Assembly: GCF_011516645.4 (NCBI RefSeq)
Contig: NZ_CP088285.1
Span: forward strand, 6,900,501-6,964,500
Direction of reading: 5' to 3'
Origin: Bradyrhizobium septentrionale
GTDB taxonomy: Bacteria > Pseudomonadota > Alphaproteobacteria > Rhizobiales > Xanthobacteraceae
DNA length: 64,000 bases
Shown here: in pieces, positions 45,111-53,466 of the stretch
Layout of the letters: each line of letters opens with the position of its first letter
Numbering within the stretch: the stretch's first letter is position 1
Notes under the pieces: generated by a model
The model's input: the letters and a program-made list of their open reading frames with translations, nothing else
Told to the model about the DNA's origin: nothing
Databases searched by the model: none
Position numbers and translations under genes: made by a program

Positions 45111-45240
45111 CGGTCTTCTCCCTCCTGCTGAAAGGGGGAGGGCAGGGTGGGGGTCAGCCACGGGCGAAAGCATGCGAGGTGGAGACGGATCCCCACCCGG
45201 CTTGCTTGCGCAAGCCGACCTCCCCTTTGCAAGGGGAGGT
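45111..45240. repeat. Repeat-like element with a hairpin that carries the next gene's ribosome site
   Basis: The interval holds CCTCCTG/GGGGGAGGG-type inverted segments, a CGGCTTG/CAAGCCG pair (45199-45217) and a perfect ten-base hairpin ACCTCCCCTT-TGC-AAGGGGAGGT (45218-45240). The right arm contains GGGGAGG, which is the Shine-Dalgarno of the thiolase-like gene starting at 45247. The same style of element, with CTCTCCCC/GGGGAGAG arms, is seen near 47984-48011. Confidence 0.65.
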
Positions 45241-45246
45241 TAAGAG

Positions 45247-46383
45247 ATGAGCTTCGTCACCGGCGTTGGCCTCACATCCTACGGCAAGCATGAGGGCTCA
45301 TCCTCGCTCGACCTGATGAGCAAGGCGGCCGAGCTTGCGATATCAGATGCCGGGCTGAAGCGCTCCGAGATCGACGGCATCCTCTGCGGCTATTCCACAG
45401 TCTCGCCGCACATCATGCTGGCGACCGTGTTTGCCGAGCATTTCGGCATCCGGCCGGCTTACGCCCACGCCGTGCAGGTTGGCGGCGCCACCGGACTTGC
45501 GATGACCATGCTGGCGCATCACCTGGTCGAAGCCGGCATTGCAAAACACGTGCTGGTGGTCGGCGGCGAGAACCGGCTGACCGGGCAGAGCCGCGACGCC
45601 TCGATCCAGGCGCTGGCCCAGGTCGGGCATCCCGACTACGAGGTGACGCTGGGGCCGACGATCCCGGCCTATTACGGCCTGGTCGCGACCCGCTACATGC
45701 ATGAGTATGGCCTCACACAAGAAGACCTCGCCGAGTTCGCGGTGCTGATGCGCAAGCACGCGCTGACGCATCCCGGCGCGCAATTCCACGAGCCGATTAC
45801 GGTTGCCGACGTGATGGCCTCGAAGCCGGTGGCGATGCCGCTCAAACTGCTCGACTGCTGTCCGGTGTCCGACGGCGGTGCGGCCTGCGTGATCAGCCGC
45901 GAGCCGACCGGCGAGCGGCGGGTCCGCGTCCGCGGCTGCGCCCAGGCGCACACCCATCAGCACGTCACCGCCGCGCCGGCGCTGAGCGAGCTTGGCGCGG
46001 AGATTTCGATCGCGAAGGCGAAGCAGGCGTCGGGCATCGCGATTGCAGACGTTCGCTATGCGGCAATCTACGACAGCTTCACGATCACGCTCGCGATGCT
46101 GCTGGAGGATCTCGGTCTTGCCGGGCGCGGCGAGGCGGCGGCGCGGGTGCGCGCCGGCTATTTCGATCAGGATGGCGAGATGCCGCTCAACACCCATGGC
46201 GGCCTGCTTAGCTACGGCCATTGCGGCGTCGGCGGCGCGATGGCGCATCTGGTCGAAACCCAGCTGCAGATGACCGGCCGCGCCGAAAACCGTCAGGTGC
46301 GCGACGCCTCGGTCGCGCTGCTGCACGGCGACGGCGGCGTGCTGTCGTCGCATGTCAGCATGTTCCTGGAGCGCGTGCGATGA
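45247..46383 (+). CDS. Thiolase-like (SCP2-fold) protein lacking the catalytic cysteine
   Basis: This 378-residue protein has a clear thiolase fold but the nucleophile loop reads VQVGGATG, with Gly80 where thiolases have Cys (compare ENACATG in the gene at 39430). The HDCF motif is replaced by YDSF (Tyr275), and GHPIG by SYGHCG (Tyr323, His325). It therefore cannot act as a normal thiolase. The next gene, overlapping its stop (ATGA), encodes a DUF35 protein; such pairs in steroid side-chain pathways (Ltp2/ChsH2) are retro-aldolases using tyrosines. A similar role is likely but not proven. The Shine-Dalgarno lies in a hairpin. Confidence 0.9.
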   Translation: MSFVTGVGLTSYGKHEGSSSLDLMSKAAELAISDAGLKRSEIDGILCGYSTVSPHIMLATVFAEHFGIRPAYAHAVQVGGATGLAMTMLAHHLVEAGIAKHVLVVGGENRLTGQSRDASIQALAQVGHPDYEVTLGPTIPAYYGLVATRYMHEYGLTQEDLAEFAVLMRKHALTHPGAQFHEPITVADVMASKPVAMPLKLLDCCPVSDGGAACVISREPTGERRVRVRGCAQAHTHQHVTAAPALSELGAEISIAKAKQASGIAIADVRYAAIYDSFTITLAMLLEDLGLAGRGEAAARVRAGYFDQDGEMPLNTHGGLLSYGHCGVGGAMAHLVETQLQMTGRAENRQVRDASVALLHGDGGVLSSHVSMFLERVR

Positions 46384-46730
46384 GCGGACCGATCGCTGAC
46401 TGGACCAAGGGCGCGGAAGCCATCGTCTATCAGAGCTGCAACGCCTGCGGCGCGCGGCAATATTTCCGCCGCAGCTTCTGCGCGGCGTGCGGCGCGTCCG
46501 ATCTCGCCGAGCATCGCGCGGGCGGGGCAGGCACGGTGTATGCGACCTCGCTGGTCTGCCGTGCCGCGACACCGGCGCATGCGCCTTACAACATCCTGCT
46601 TGTTGATGCCGACGAGGGCTTTCGCATGATGGCCCATGGCGACCACGACCTCGCCATCGGCGACAAGGTTTCCGCGCGCTTCACGCAATTCGCGGGACGG
46701 CTGGTTCCGTATTTCGCGAAGGCGAAATGA
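46380..46730 (+). CDS. DUF35 OB-fold zinc-ribbon protein, partner of the thiolase-like protein
   Basis: The 116-residue protein has a rubredoxin-like zinc ribbon with Cys20, Cys23, Cys34 and Cys37 (CNACG, CAACG) followed by a C-terminal OB-fold region. Proteins of this family bind acyl-CoA and form complexes with thiolase-fold enzymes. Its start overlaps the stop of the Cys-less thiolase-like gene in an ATGA, so stoichiometric production is expected. The frame is open upstream inside its neighbour. Complex formation with the neighbour is inferred from family and linkage. Confidence 0.9.
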   Translation: MSGPIADWTKGAEAIVYQSCNACGARQYFRRSFCAACGASDLAEHRAGGAGTVYATSLVCRAATPAHAPYNILLVDADEGFRMMAHGDHDLAIGDKVSARFTQFAGRLVPYFAKAK

Positions 46731-46813
46731 GGGGCTGAACGATCCGATCAGAACGCGAGACCAGGCTGAATTGGTTCGCTCGCGCCCCTCCAGTTGCGTC
46801 GATACTATGTTTG

Positions 46814-46859
46814 GGCATGATCCTTCGGTAAACCGCTACACACTTTTCCGGATCATGCC
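46814..46859. repeat. Palindromic repeat GGCATGATCC...GGATCATGCC
   Basis: Ten-base perfect arms (46814-46823 and 46850-46859) enclose a loop containing CCGCTACAC and CACTTTTCC. From memory, this element recurs in rhizobial intergenic regions. It ends one base before the stop codon of the small minus-strand ORF, so it may terminate that transcript. Confidence 0.65.
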
Positions 46860-46961
46860 TCAGTGCCAATAAAAGACAAAGCTGGCGATGACGAGCATTG
46901 CCGTCACCGCCAGCATTTGCGCAAGCGCTTCCGAGGCCGCCCTCTTGGTGGCTTCCTTCAT
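46860..46961 (-). CDS. Predicted 33-residue small membrane protein
   Basis: ATG at 46959-46961 is preceded by AGGGGAAA at proper spacing. The product starts with a charged helix (MKEATKRAASEALAQ) and continues with one transmembrane helix (LAVTAMLVIASFVFYW), ending in TGA (46860-46862). The positive-inside N-terminus and single helix resemble known bacterial small membrane proteins. It is too short for routine gene calling. No family is recognised. Confidence 0.6.
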   Translation of the reverse strand: MKEATKRAASEALAQMLAVTAMLVIASFVFYWH

Positions 46962-47223
46962 GCGTTTCCCCTAGACTTGGGCGTGACTCATCGTTGCGCT
47001 GAGAAAGCGCAAGACGGCCAGATTTTTGTACTCGGAACACCCCGCGTCGAGCATTCGCTTTTGATGAGTCCCCACTCAGCGAATATCGACTGTGACAAGG
47101 TTGTCTCGGAATGCGGCGGCAATTTGACTCGCGCGTGTTGCTCCTGCGACGGCCGCCCGTACCGAGCGTTTTCGAGCGGAGTGGGTACCGGTTCGCGTGA
47201 AGAAAACGCGTCAAAACAAGGAT

Positions 47224-47266
47224 CTAGAGCCCCGTTCCGATTTCATCGGAACGGAAAAGGCTCTAG
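47224..47266. repeat. Hairpin repeat CTAGAGCC...GGCTCTAG
   Basis: Outer arms CTAGAGCC (47224-47231) and GGCTCTAG (47259-47266) surround an inner pair CCGTTCCGAT/ATCGGAACGG. From memory, this palindrome type is dispersed in Rhizobiales. It lies 46 bases before the next gene and may sit in its leader. Confidence 0.65.
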
Positions 47267-47311
47267 TGTTTTGGAACCCGACAGAAACGACAGCAAGATC
47301 AAGGTTAGGAA

Positions 47312-47839
47312 ATGGCCCGCATCGACTACTCCGATCCCGCGAAGGCAAGCCCGCGCACCCGTGAGATCCTCGACAAGAACCGCAACGCCAACATCTTTCG
47401 CATGATGGCGCATTCGCCGAGCTACTTTGAACAATACTGCCGGCTCGGCGGCGCGATCCGGCACAAGGGCGAACTCGATCCGATCGTGCGCGAGCTTGCG
47501 ATCACGCGCACCGGCATTCTCTGCGAGGCGCCTTACGAGATCGTCGCGCACAAGCGCATCGGCAAGAATGTCGGCGTCACCGACGAGCAGAATGCGGCGC
47601 TGGACAACTGGCAGTCCGCGACTTGCTTCGACGAGGTGCAGCGCGCGGCGCTCACCTTCACCGACGAGATCGTCAAGCTGAGGAAACCGACCGACGCGAC
47701 CTTCAAGGCGATCGCGGCGATGCTGACGCCGGCGGCGTTGATCGAGCTGCAGCTCTCGGTCGGCTTCTACATCATGACGTCGAAGTTTCTCGAGACGTTC
47801 GAGATCGACATGCAGCCGGTGACGGAAGTGGTGAGCTGA
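47312..47839 (+). CDS. Carboxymuconolactone decarboxylase family protein
   Basis: The 175-residue all-helical protein has the CMD/AhpD-like core: PIVRELAITRTGILCEAPYE, then AHKRIGKNVGV and a later FTDEIVKLRKP helix. The E-x-x-Y/H pattern (CEAPYEIVAH) fits this family, but the CxxC of AhpD-type peroxidase reductants is absent, so peroxidase activity is unlikely. Decarboxylase or unrelated roles are possible. It lies at the end of the acyl-CoA cluster, separated by 581 bases, and converges with the glutaminase operon. Confidence 0.85.
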   Translation: MARIDYSDPAKASPRTREILDKNRNANIFRMMAHSPSYFEQYCRLGGAIRHKGELDPIVRELAITRTGILCEAPYEIVAHKRIGKNVGVTDEQNAALDNWQSATCFDEVQRAALTFTDEIVKLRKPTDATFKAIAAMLTPAALIELQLSVGFYIMTSKFLETFEIDMQPVTEVVS

Positions 47840-47849
47840 TCACGCCGCG

Positions 47850-48012
47850 CGGAGTTCTTCGCCTCGCCCCGCGTGCGGGGAGAGGCCGGAACGCATGCAG
47901 CGAAGCGGAATGCGGTCCGGGTGAGGGGGAGCCTCCGCGAGTGCGACGCGTAGTCATTTTGCGGAGGCAGCCCCTCACCCCGACCCTCTCCCCGTAAGAA
48001 CGGGGAGAGGGG
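47850..48012. repeat. Repeat-like element with a 12-bp terminator-like hairpin
   Basis: The gap between the convergent genes contains CCCTCTCCCCGT (47984-47995) and ACGGGGAGAGGG (48000-48011), a perfect 12-bp stem with an AAGA loop, plus upstream CCCGC/GCGGG and GGAGGC segments. It has the look of a dispersed repeat. Being symmetrical, it could stop transcription from either side, though no T-run follows. Confidence 0.6.
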
Positions 48013-48022
48013 GAAGCAGAGC

Positions 48023-49882
48023 CTAGCCCGACGTCAGCAGATCGATCTTCGCATTCGCCAGGATCAGCCGGTCGGCGAGGATCTCCGCGAGGTTCCGCAT
48101 GATCCGTTCGCCGGCGCTCGGATGCTGCTCGCGGAAGCGCTCGAAATCCTTGATCGTCACTTCGTAGGTGGTCGCCGACATGTCGGCGACCACGTCCGCG
48201 ATCCGCTTCGGCTCCAGCAGTCCCATCTCGCCGAATGCCATGCCGGCGGTCAGCGTCGCCAGCCGGATGCCATCGGGCAGGGTGACGTGGACCACGCCGC
48301 TGCGCAGGAAGAACAGTGAGGTCGCCTCGCTGCCCGCAGCGATGATCTGCTCATTCGGCTGGTAGGTCCTGACTGTGCAGAGCGGGATAAGATCGGCAAT
48401 CTCCTGCTCATTTAGTCCGGCGAGCAGCGGCTGCTCGGCAAGCTCCGTGGTCTCGAGGAAGTCGATCGAGCCGCCATAGCGGTAGACGATCTGGTCCTCC
48501 GCCCACTCGATCGCGGTGTCGAGCAAATAGAAATCCCTGATATTGCCGAGCCGGTTGGTCCACTCGCTGATCGTGGCCCATTCGCGCGAGGTCCGCTTGA
48601 TGCCTGAGAGGATCACGGTGACGCCGAGCTCGGCCAGTTCCTGGAAGGCTTCCGCGACCAGCCGGGCGCCGGCGCGCGTCGTCGCGGTGACGCGGCGCAG
48701 ATCGAAGATCACGAACTCCGGCCGCGGCCCGCCACCGAGGCGGCGCGCGACATAGTCGACATTGGAGAGCGACAGCGTGCCGACCAGCTCGATCACGCGC
48801 ACCTCTTGGAAGTGCTTCGCCAGGATCTCCTGCTCCTGCGGTCGGCGCACCCGCCGCGACGGGTTCTTGCCGATATTGTAGTCGGCAATGATGCTGTGGC
48901 GGGCGTCGTCGCTGCGGTTCAGCATGTGCAGGTCGTAATGCGACGACAGTGCCTCGCATACCTTGATGCCGCGCACGCTGTTGCCGTGCTTGTCGAGCTT
49001 CGGCGAGTAGCTGCCGAGCCCGAGCCGGGCCGGCAGCGCCGCAAGAATGCCACCGCCGACGCCGCTCTTGGCGGGGATGCCGACCCGGTAGATCCATTCG
49101 CCGGCGTAGTCGTACATGCCCGACGAGGTCATCACCGAGAGCGTGCGCGCGATTGCGTAGGGCGTCACCACTTGCTCTTCGGTCAGTGGATTGATGCCGC
49201 GGTTGGCAAGCGTCGCCGCCATCACGGCGGTGTCGCGCGCGGTGACCAGGATGGCGCATTGCCGGAAATAGACGTCGAGCACCGCAGGCACGTTGTCGGT
49301 GATCACGCTGTTGGTGCGCAAGAGATAGCCGATCGCCCGGTTGCGGTCGCCGGTCGCGCTCTCGGAGGCGTAGACCGCCTCGTCGACGCCGAGCTCGCGG
49401 CCGGCGAAGCGGCCGAGCGCCTGGCGGATGAAGTCGAACGCACCGTCGCCCTTGTCGGCGTGGAGCAGGCCGGAGCAGGCGATCGCGCCGGCATTGACCA
49501 TCGCATTGAACGGGTGATTGTCGGCATTGAGCCGGATCGAATTGAAGGGGTCGCCCGACGGCTCGACCCCGATCACGCTCTCCACCCGCTCGGCGCCCAG
49601 CGTGTCCAGCGCCAGCGCGAACACGAACGGTTTTGACATCGACTGGATGGTGAAGGGCACCCTGGTATCGCCGACCTCGTAGACATGGCCGTCGAGCGTC
49701 GCGAGGCTGATGCCAAAATGGGCAGGGTTGGCCTTGCCGAGCTCGGGGATGTAATCGGCGACCGCGCCGGCGGCCTCCGCGAGGAAGTCTGCGTAACACG
49801 TGTGCAGAAACCGCAGCAGCGGCGGCTGCGAGCTGGTCCAGTTGACGGTGCTGGCGGTGACAGGCGGAGGCGACTGTTTCAT
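48023..49882 (-). CDS. glsA: Glutaminase A fused to STAS and cyclic-nucleotide-binding domains
   Basis: This 619-residue protein carries three domains. Residues about 20-320 are a serine-dependent glutaminase with Ser81-x-x-Lys84 (SMSK) and conserved GEWIYRVGIPAKSGVGGG; it hydrolyses glutamine to glutamate and ammonia. Residues about 375-480 resemble a STAS domain (VIELVGTLSLSNVDYV, FVIFDLRRVT). Residues about 500-615 are a Crp-like cyclic-nucleotide domain (EQIIAAGSEATSLFFLRSG, GMAFGEMGLLEPKR). Stand-alone glutaminases are near 310 residues. ATG 49880-49882 has AGGAGG two bases upstream; other starts lie further up. It is 22 bases after the TRAP permease gene. Confidence 0.92.
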   Translation of the reverse strand: MKQSPPPVTASTVNWTSSQPPLLRFLHTCYADFLAEAAGAVADYIPELGKANPAHFGISLATLDGHVYEVGDTRVPFTIQSMSKPFVFALALDTLGAERVESVIGVEPSGDPFNSIRLNADNHPFNAMVNAGAIACSGLLHADKGDGAFDFIRQALGRFAGRELGVDEAVYASESATGDRNRAIGYLLRTNSVITDNVPAVLDVYFRQCAILVTARDTAVMAATLANRGINPLTEEQVVTPYAIARTLSVMTSSGMYDYAGEWIYRVGIPAKSGVGGGILAALPARLGLGSYSPKLDKHGNSVRGIKVCEALSSHYDLHMLNRSDDARHSIIADYNIGKNPSRRVRRPQEQEILAKHFQEVRVIELVGTLSLSNVDYVARRLGGGPRPEFVIFDLRRVTATTRAGARLVAEAFQELAELGVTVILSGIKRTSREWATISEWTNRLGNIRDFYLLDTAIEWAEDQIVYRYGGSIDFLETTELAEQPLLAGLNEQEIADLIPLCTVRTYQPNEQIIAAGSEATSLFFLRSGVVHVTLPDGIRLATLTAGMAFGEMGLLEPKRIADVVADMSATTYEVTIKDFERFREQHPSAGERIMRNLAEILADRLILANAKIDLLTSG

Positions 49883-49904
49883 CGCCTCCTGTTGTGCAAC
49901 GCAA

Positions 49905-52103
49905 TCAGGGCGCGCGCAACTGGTTCGCAACCAGCGCCTGGCGGCGCACCAGCACCAGCGCGATCAGGGTGGTCGGGGCGAGGATCGCAAGCCCCAGCAG
50001 CGTCACCTGCAGCTGCGACAGCGGGTTGATGCCGCCGCCCGGCGTCGCGATCACAAAGCCGCCGATCACCAGCAGCACCCGCAGCGGCCATTCCACGATG
50101 CCGGCCCTGCGCAGGTCACCGACATAGGCCTGGTAGCCCTGAATGCCGCCGCAAATGAAGACGATGCCGAAACAGGCAAGGCCGGTCAGCCCGAGCGCCT
50201 CGAGATAGGGGTTGCTGCCCTGCAGCAGCAGGGCCGGGTTCAGCACGAAGAAGAACGGGATGAAATAGATGATGCTGCCGACCCACATCGATTCCCATCC
50301 GGTCTTCATCGCCGGCGCGCCGGCGATGCCGGCCGCCGCGAAGGAGGCGATCGCAACCGGGGGCGTGATCGAGGACAGCATGCCCCAGTAGAAGATGAAC
50401 ATGTGCACGGCCATCTTGTTCAGCCCGAGCTTCTCCAGCGCGGGCGCGACAAGAATGGCGAGGAAGATGTAGCAGGACGTCGTCGTCAGCCCGAGCCCGA
50501 GGATCAGGCTGGTGATCGCGCACATGATCAGCAGCAGGAAGGCATCTCCGGCGGCGATGCTGAGCAGGTCGTTAGCGAGGCTCGAGATCACGCCGGTCAG
50601 CGAGAACGCGCCGATCAGGAGGCCGCAGCCGGCGAGGATCGCGATCAATTCGACGAAGGTCTTGCCGTTCAGTTCGAGGAATTGCAGCCAGCGGGCGCCG
50701 CCCCAGTTCTTGCCGGGGAAAAATTCATTGAGTGCCACCAGCAGGCACATTCCCCACAGCACAGCGTTGAGCACGCCGAACCAGAGCATGATCGCCGTCA
50801 CCGCGACCGACAGGGCGAGAACCGCCGTGTTGCCGGCCTTCCACGGCGCCGGGCCCGACCACTGGTGAAGGATCACGAGCAGGGCGGAAGCATAGAACGG
50901 CGCGTGGCTCTCGCGCTTGAAGTAGAGCAGCATCACCACCAGCACGACGATGACGAACAGATAATACCAGCCCTCCATAAAGGCATCGCGGAACCGCGGC
51001 AGCTCGGCGCGCGGAATGCCTTCCAACTTGTGGCGGGCGGCGTAGGCATCGACCTGCGCGAACAGGCCGACATAATAGAGCACCGACGGAATGGTCGCGG
51101 CGAGCGCAACGTCGGCGTAGCTCGTGTTCATGAACTGCGCCATCACGAAGGCCGTAGCGCCGAGCACCGGGGGCGCCAGCACCGCGCCGGTCGAGGCGCA
51201 GGCCTCGATTGCGCCGGCATAGGACGGCGTGAACCCGGTCTTCTTCATCGCGGGAATGGTCATGGTGCCCGCGGTCAGCACGTTGGAGACGATGCTGCCG
51301 CCGACGGTCCCGAGCAGTCCCGAGGCGAACACGCAGACCTTGGCCGCGCCGCCGCGGAAGGTGCCGCACATCGCGAACGCGATATTGATGAAGAACTTGC
51401 CGGCGCCCGTCATCATCAACGCGGTGCCGAACACCAGGAAGCCGATCACCGTGTCGGCAAAGGCCTGGATCGGGATGCCGAGCAGGCTTTCGCCTGAGAG
51501 CATGTGATAGGCCGTGGTTTGCTGCAGTGTCGACTGCGTCCCGCGGAATGGGCCGAGCCAGCTGGCGTCGGCAAACAGCGGATAGAGCGTGAACGGCAAC
51601 ACGCTCAGCAGCAGGCTCCAGCCACCGGTGCGGCGCAACGCCTCCATCAGCACGAACCACATGATCAGTCCGGCTACGATGACATTGGTCGGCGCGCCGT
51701 CGAACTCCCATCCGGCCTGCGCCGCCTTGCGGATGTTGGCCATCAGCCAGATCGCCGAGCCGAATGTCAGCGCGAACAGCAGCAGGTCGTACCAGGGAAT
51801 CCGGTCGAGCGGCGCGGTCTCGCTTCCCGGGAAGATCAGGAAGGTGAACGGCAGCATCAGCGCGATCAGGACGTAGAAATATTCGGTGTTGAGCTGGGTG
51901 TAATCGATGAAGAAGCGCAGCGAGAATTGCTGATTGACGCACAGAAGGATGGTCGCAGCCGTGGCCACCAGCAGGGCCCAGCGCCACGCGCCGCGCAAGG
52001 TGCGGACGCGCGTGACCTCGGACTCCTGCAGGTCGGCCGCCGCGGAAAGGTGCGGATCGTCGAACTCGACCTTCTTCGCCGTCGCGGCCGCGCCGTTGGA
52101 CAT
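49905..52103 (-). CDS. TAXI-type TRAP transporter permease, fused small and large subunits (DctQM)
   Basis: The 732-residue polytopic protein joins the four-helix DctQ-like region (helices between residues about 40 and 200) to the large DctM channel. The channel carries motifs such as GSIVSNVLTAGTMTIPAM and PPVLGATAFVMAQF and another set of PPVAIASFAAAGIAG. This fused form is typical of TAXI-TRAP systems driven by a sodium or proton gradient. It lies between the TAXI binding-protein gene (47-base gap) and the glutaminase, suggesting that its solute is glutamine, glutamate or a relative. Confidence 0.93.
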   Translation of the reverse strand: MSNGAAATAKKVEFDDPHLSAAADLQESEVTRVRTLRGAWRWALLVATAATILLCVNQQFSLRFFIDYTQLNTEYFYVLIALMLPFTFLIFPGSETAPLDRIPWYDLLLFALTFGSAIWLMANIRKAAQAGWEFDGAPTNVIVAGLIMWFVLMEALRRTGGWSLLLSVLPFTLYPLFADASWLGPFRGTQSTLQQTTAYHMLSGESLLGIPIQAFADTVIGFLVFGTALMMTGAGKFFINIAFAMCGTFRGGAAKVCVFASGLLGTVGGSIVSNVLTAGTMTIPAMKKTGFTPSYAGAIEACASTGAVLAPPVLGATAFVMAQFMNTSYADVALAATIPSVLYYVGLFAQVDAYAARHKLEGIPRAELPRFRDAFMEGWYYLFVIVVLVVMLLYFKRESHAPFYASALLVILHQWSGPAPWKAGNTAVLALSVAVTAIMLWFGVLNAVLWGMCLLVALNEFFPGKNWGGARWLQFLELNGKTFVELIAILAGCGLLIGAFSLTGVISSLANDLLSIAAGDAFLLLIMCAITSLILGLGLTTTSCYIFLAILVAPALEKLGLNKMAVHMFIFYWGMLSSITPPVAIASFAAAGIAGAPAMKTGWESMWVGSIIYFIPFFFVLNPALLLQGSNPYLEALGLTGLACFGIVFICGGIQGYQAYVGDLRRAGIVEWPLRVLLVIGGFVIATPGGGINPLSQLQVTLLGLAILAPTTLIALVLVRRQALVANQLRAP

Positions 52104-52150
52104 CGCGCTCCCTCTCGATGATCTTGTTTTTCGCGGCAGCCTAACAGCTT

Positions 52151-53314
52151 TCAGTCAAAGCCATTAGGCATATTGGCTTTGGCAAGCGCTGCGGCGCGCG
52201 CCTTCATCCAGCCGTCGAGGAAGGCTTTTTCATCGGAGGGTGGGTTGGACTTGCCGTAATCAGTCCAGGCGGTGCCCAGCACCTCCTGGCGCTTGTACAG
52301 CGCATTGTTATGCGCGTCCTGTTCGTCGCTCCAGTAGCCTGCCTCCTTGAGCGCCTTCACCGCGCCGGGATGCACGGGGACGACCCAGTTCTTGGTCTGG
52401 CGGTCGGCGCTGAGGCCGCCGGCGCCGGGGGCCGAATCCTTGTAGGCGTCGTAGTTCACGATCATCGCCTTGGTGATCGCATAGATCTGGTCGGCCGGTT
52501 GCGCGGCGTAGGCAACGAAGATCGGGTAGGGATAATTGCCAAGCTCAATCGGCTTGTCCGGTGAAATGCCGGCGCCGCAGGTTGCGGTTTGCGGGAAGAA
52601 GAACGAGCCGACCTTCTTCACCCGCGCCCAGCCTTCCTTGTCGCTGGCGGGCAGCGGCGGCCACATCAATCCGCGCGGCGAGGTCTCGGCCTCCTTGGCG
52701 GGACCGGTGATCGTCGTGCCGAAGGCGGCATCGGTGTCGTTGTTGATGAGGCCCTTCCACATCGCGCCGTAGCTTGCGAACTCGACGATCTTGACGTCGT
52801 TCTGGGTGAGGCCCCCGAAGGCGAGCATCGCCAGCGAGTTCTGGTTCAGCGCCGGCGAGCCGACCACGAAGCCGACGCGCTTGCCGCGCAGATCCTTCAT
52901 CTCCTTGACGCCGGCATCCGCCGCCACGCCAAGCGCGCCGCAATTGCAGTCGACCGACGACAGCATGAGCTGCAGCGGCTGCGGGCCCCATTCCTTGGCG
53001 CCGAACTCGAACACGCCTTCCTGCGCGAAATAGGTGCCCGATCCCATCGCCGAGGAGACCGCGCGCTTGGCACGCAAGGGTGCGAGCCGCGCGACGTCGT
53101 TGCCGGCCGGCAGCACGCGGACGTCGGTGCCGTATTTGTCCTTCATCATCTTGCCGACGCCGACCGCGATGTTGAAGCCGGCGGTGCCGGTGTCATAGGC
53201 GGTCACCGCCATGGTCGGCGGCAGCTTGATGTCCTCGGCCGAGGCGGGCAGGGCAGCGACGAGTGACAGGCCGGCAAGCGCGGCAGGCGCGAGCGCCATC
53301 AGCCGATGGATCAT
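52151..53314 (-). CDS. TAXI family TRAP transporter solute-binding protein
   Basis: This 387-residue periplasmic protein has a signal peptide (MIHRLMALAPAALAGLSLVA, cleavage after ASA) and the TAXI fold; landmarks are AYDTGTAGFNIAVGVGKMM and CNCGALGVAAD. ATG 53312-53314 follows GGGAGGG; the frame opens upstream without a start signal. It binds a small carboxylate or amino acid and delivers it to the fused permease. It is the first gene of the SBP-permease-glutaminase operon. Substrate assignment is contextual. Confidence 0.92.
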   Translation of the reverse strand: MIHRLMALAPAALAGLSLVAALPASAEDIKLPPTMAVTAYDTGTAGFNIAVGVGKMMKDKYGTDVRVLPAGNDVARLAPLRAKRAVSSAMGSGTYFAQEGVFEFGAKEWGPQPLQLMLSSVDCNCGALGVAADAGVKEMKDLRGKRVGFVVGSPALNQNSLAMLAFGGLTQNDVKIVEFASYGAMWKGLINNDTDAAFGTTITGPAKEAETSPRGLMWPPLPASDKEGWARVKKVGSFFFPQTATCGAGISPDKPIELGNYPYPIFVAYAAQPADQIYAITKAMIVNYDAYKDSAPGAGGLSADRQTKNWVVPVHPGAVKALKEAGYWSDEQDAHNNALYKRQEVLGTAWTDYGKSNPPSDEKAFLDGWMKARAAALAKANMPNGFD

Positions 53315-53466
53315 AATCCCTCCCTTTGTTTCGCTGTGCGAAACTTTCCCGGGCGGGATGATTGCATCGCGATCCGGCGATGGCAACGCCGCCTTGGCCG
53401 CAGGCCGCCGATTTCGGCCGCTGCATCACCGGACAGATTGTCGCGGCTGGCGGAGGTTGCGAGATC

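Larger units (their letters stand above)
46731..47311. other. Intergenic region with a small ORF and two palindromic repeats
   Basis: In 581 bases I see a 33-codon small membrane-protein gene on the minus strand (46860-46961), a GGCATGATCC/GGATCATGCC repeat (46814-46859) directly after that gene and a CTAGAGCC/GGCTCTAG hairpin (47224-47266) before the carboxymuconolactone decarboxylase gene. The stretch 46962-47223 has no recognised content. Confidence 0.6.

Noticed and set aside
46681..47214. 177-codon frame on the minus strand in the 46.7-47.2 kb gap
   Set aside because: It overlaps palindromic repeats and has no ribosome site or domain; only the 33-codon ORF in another frame has support.
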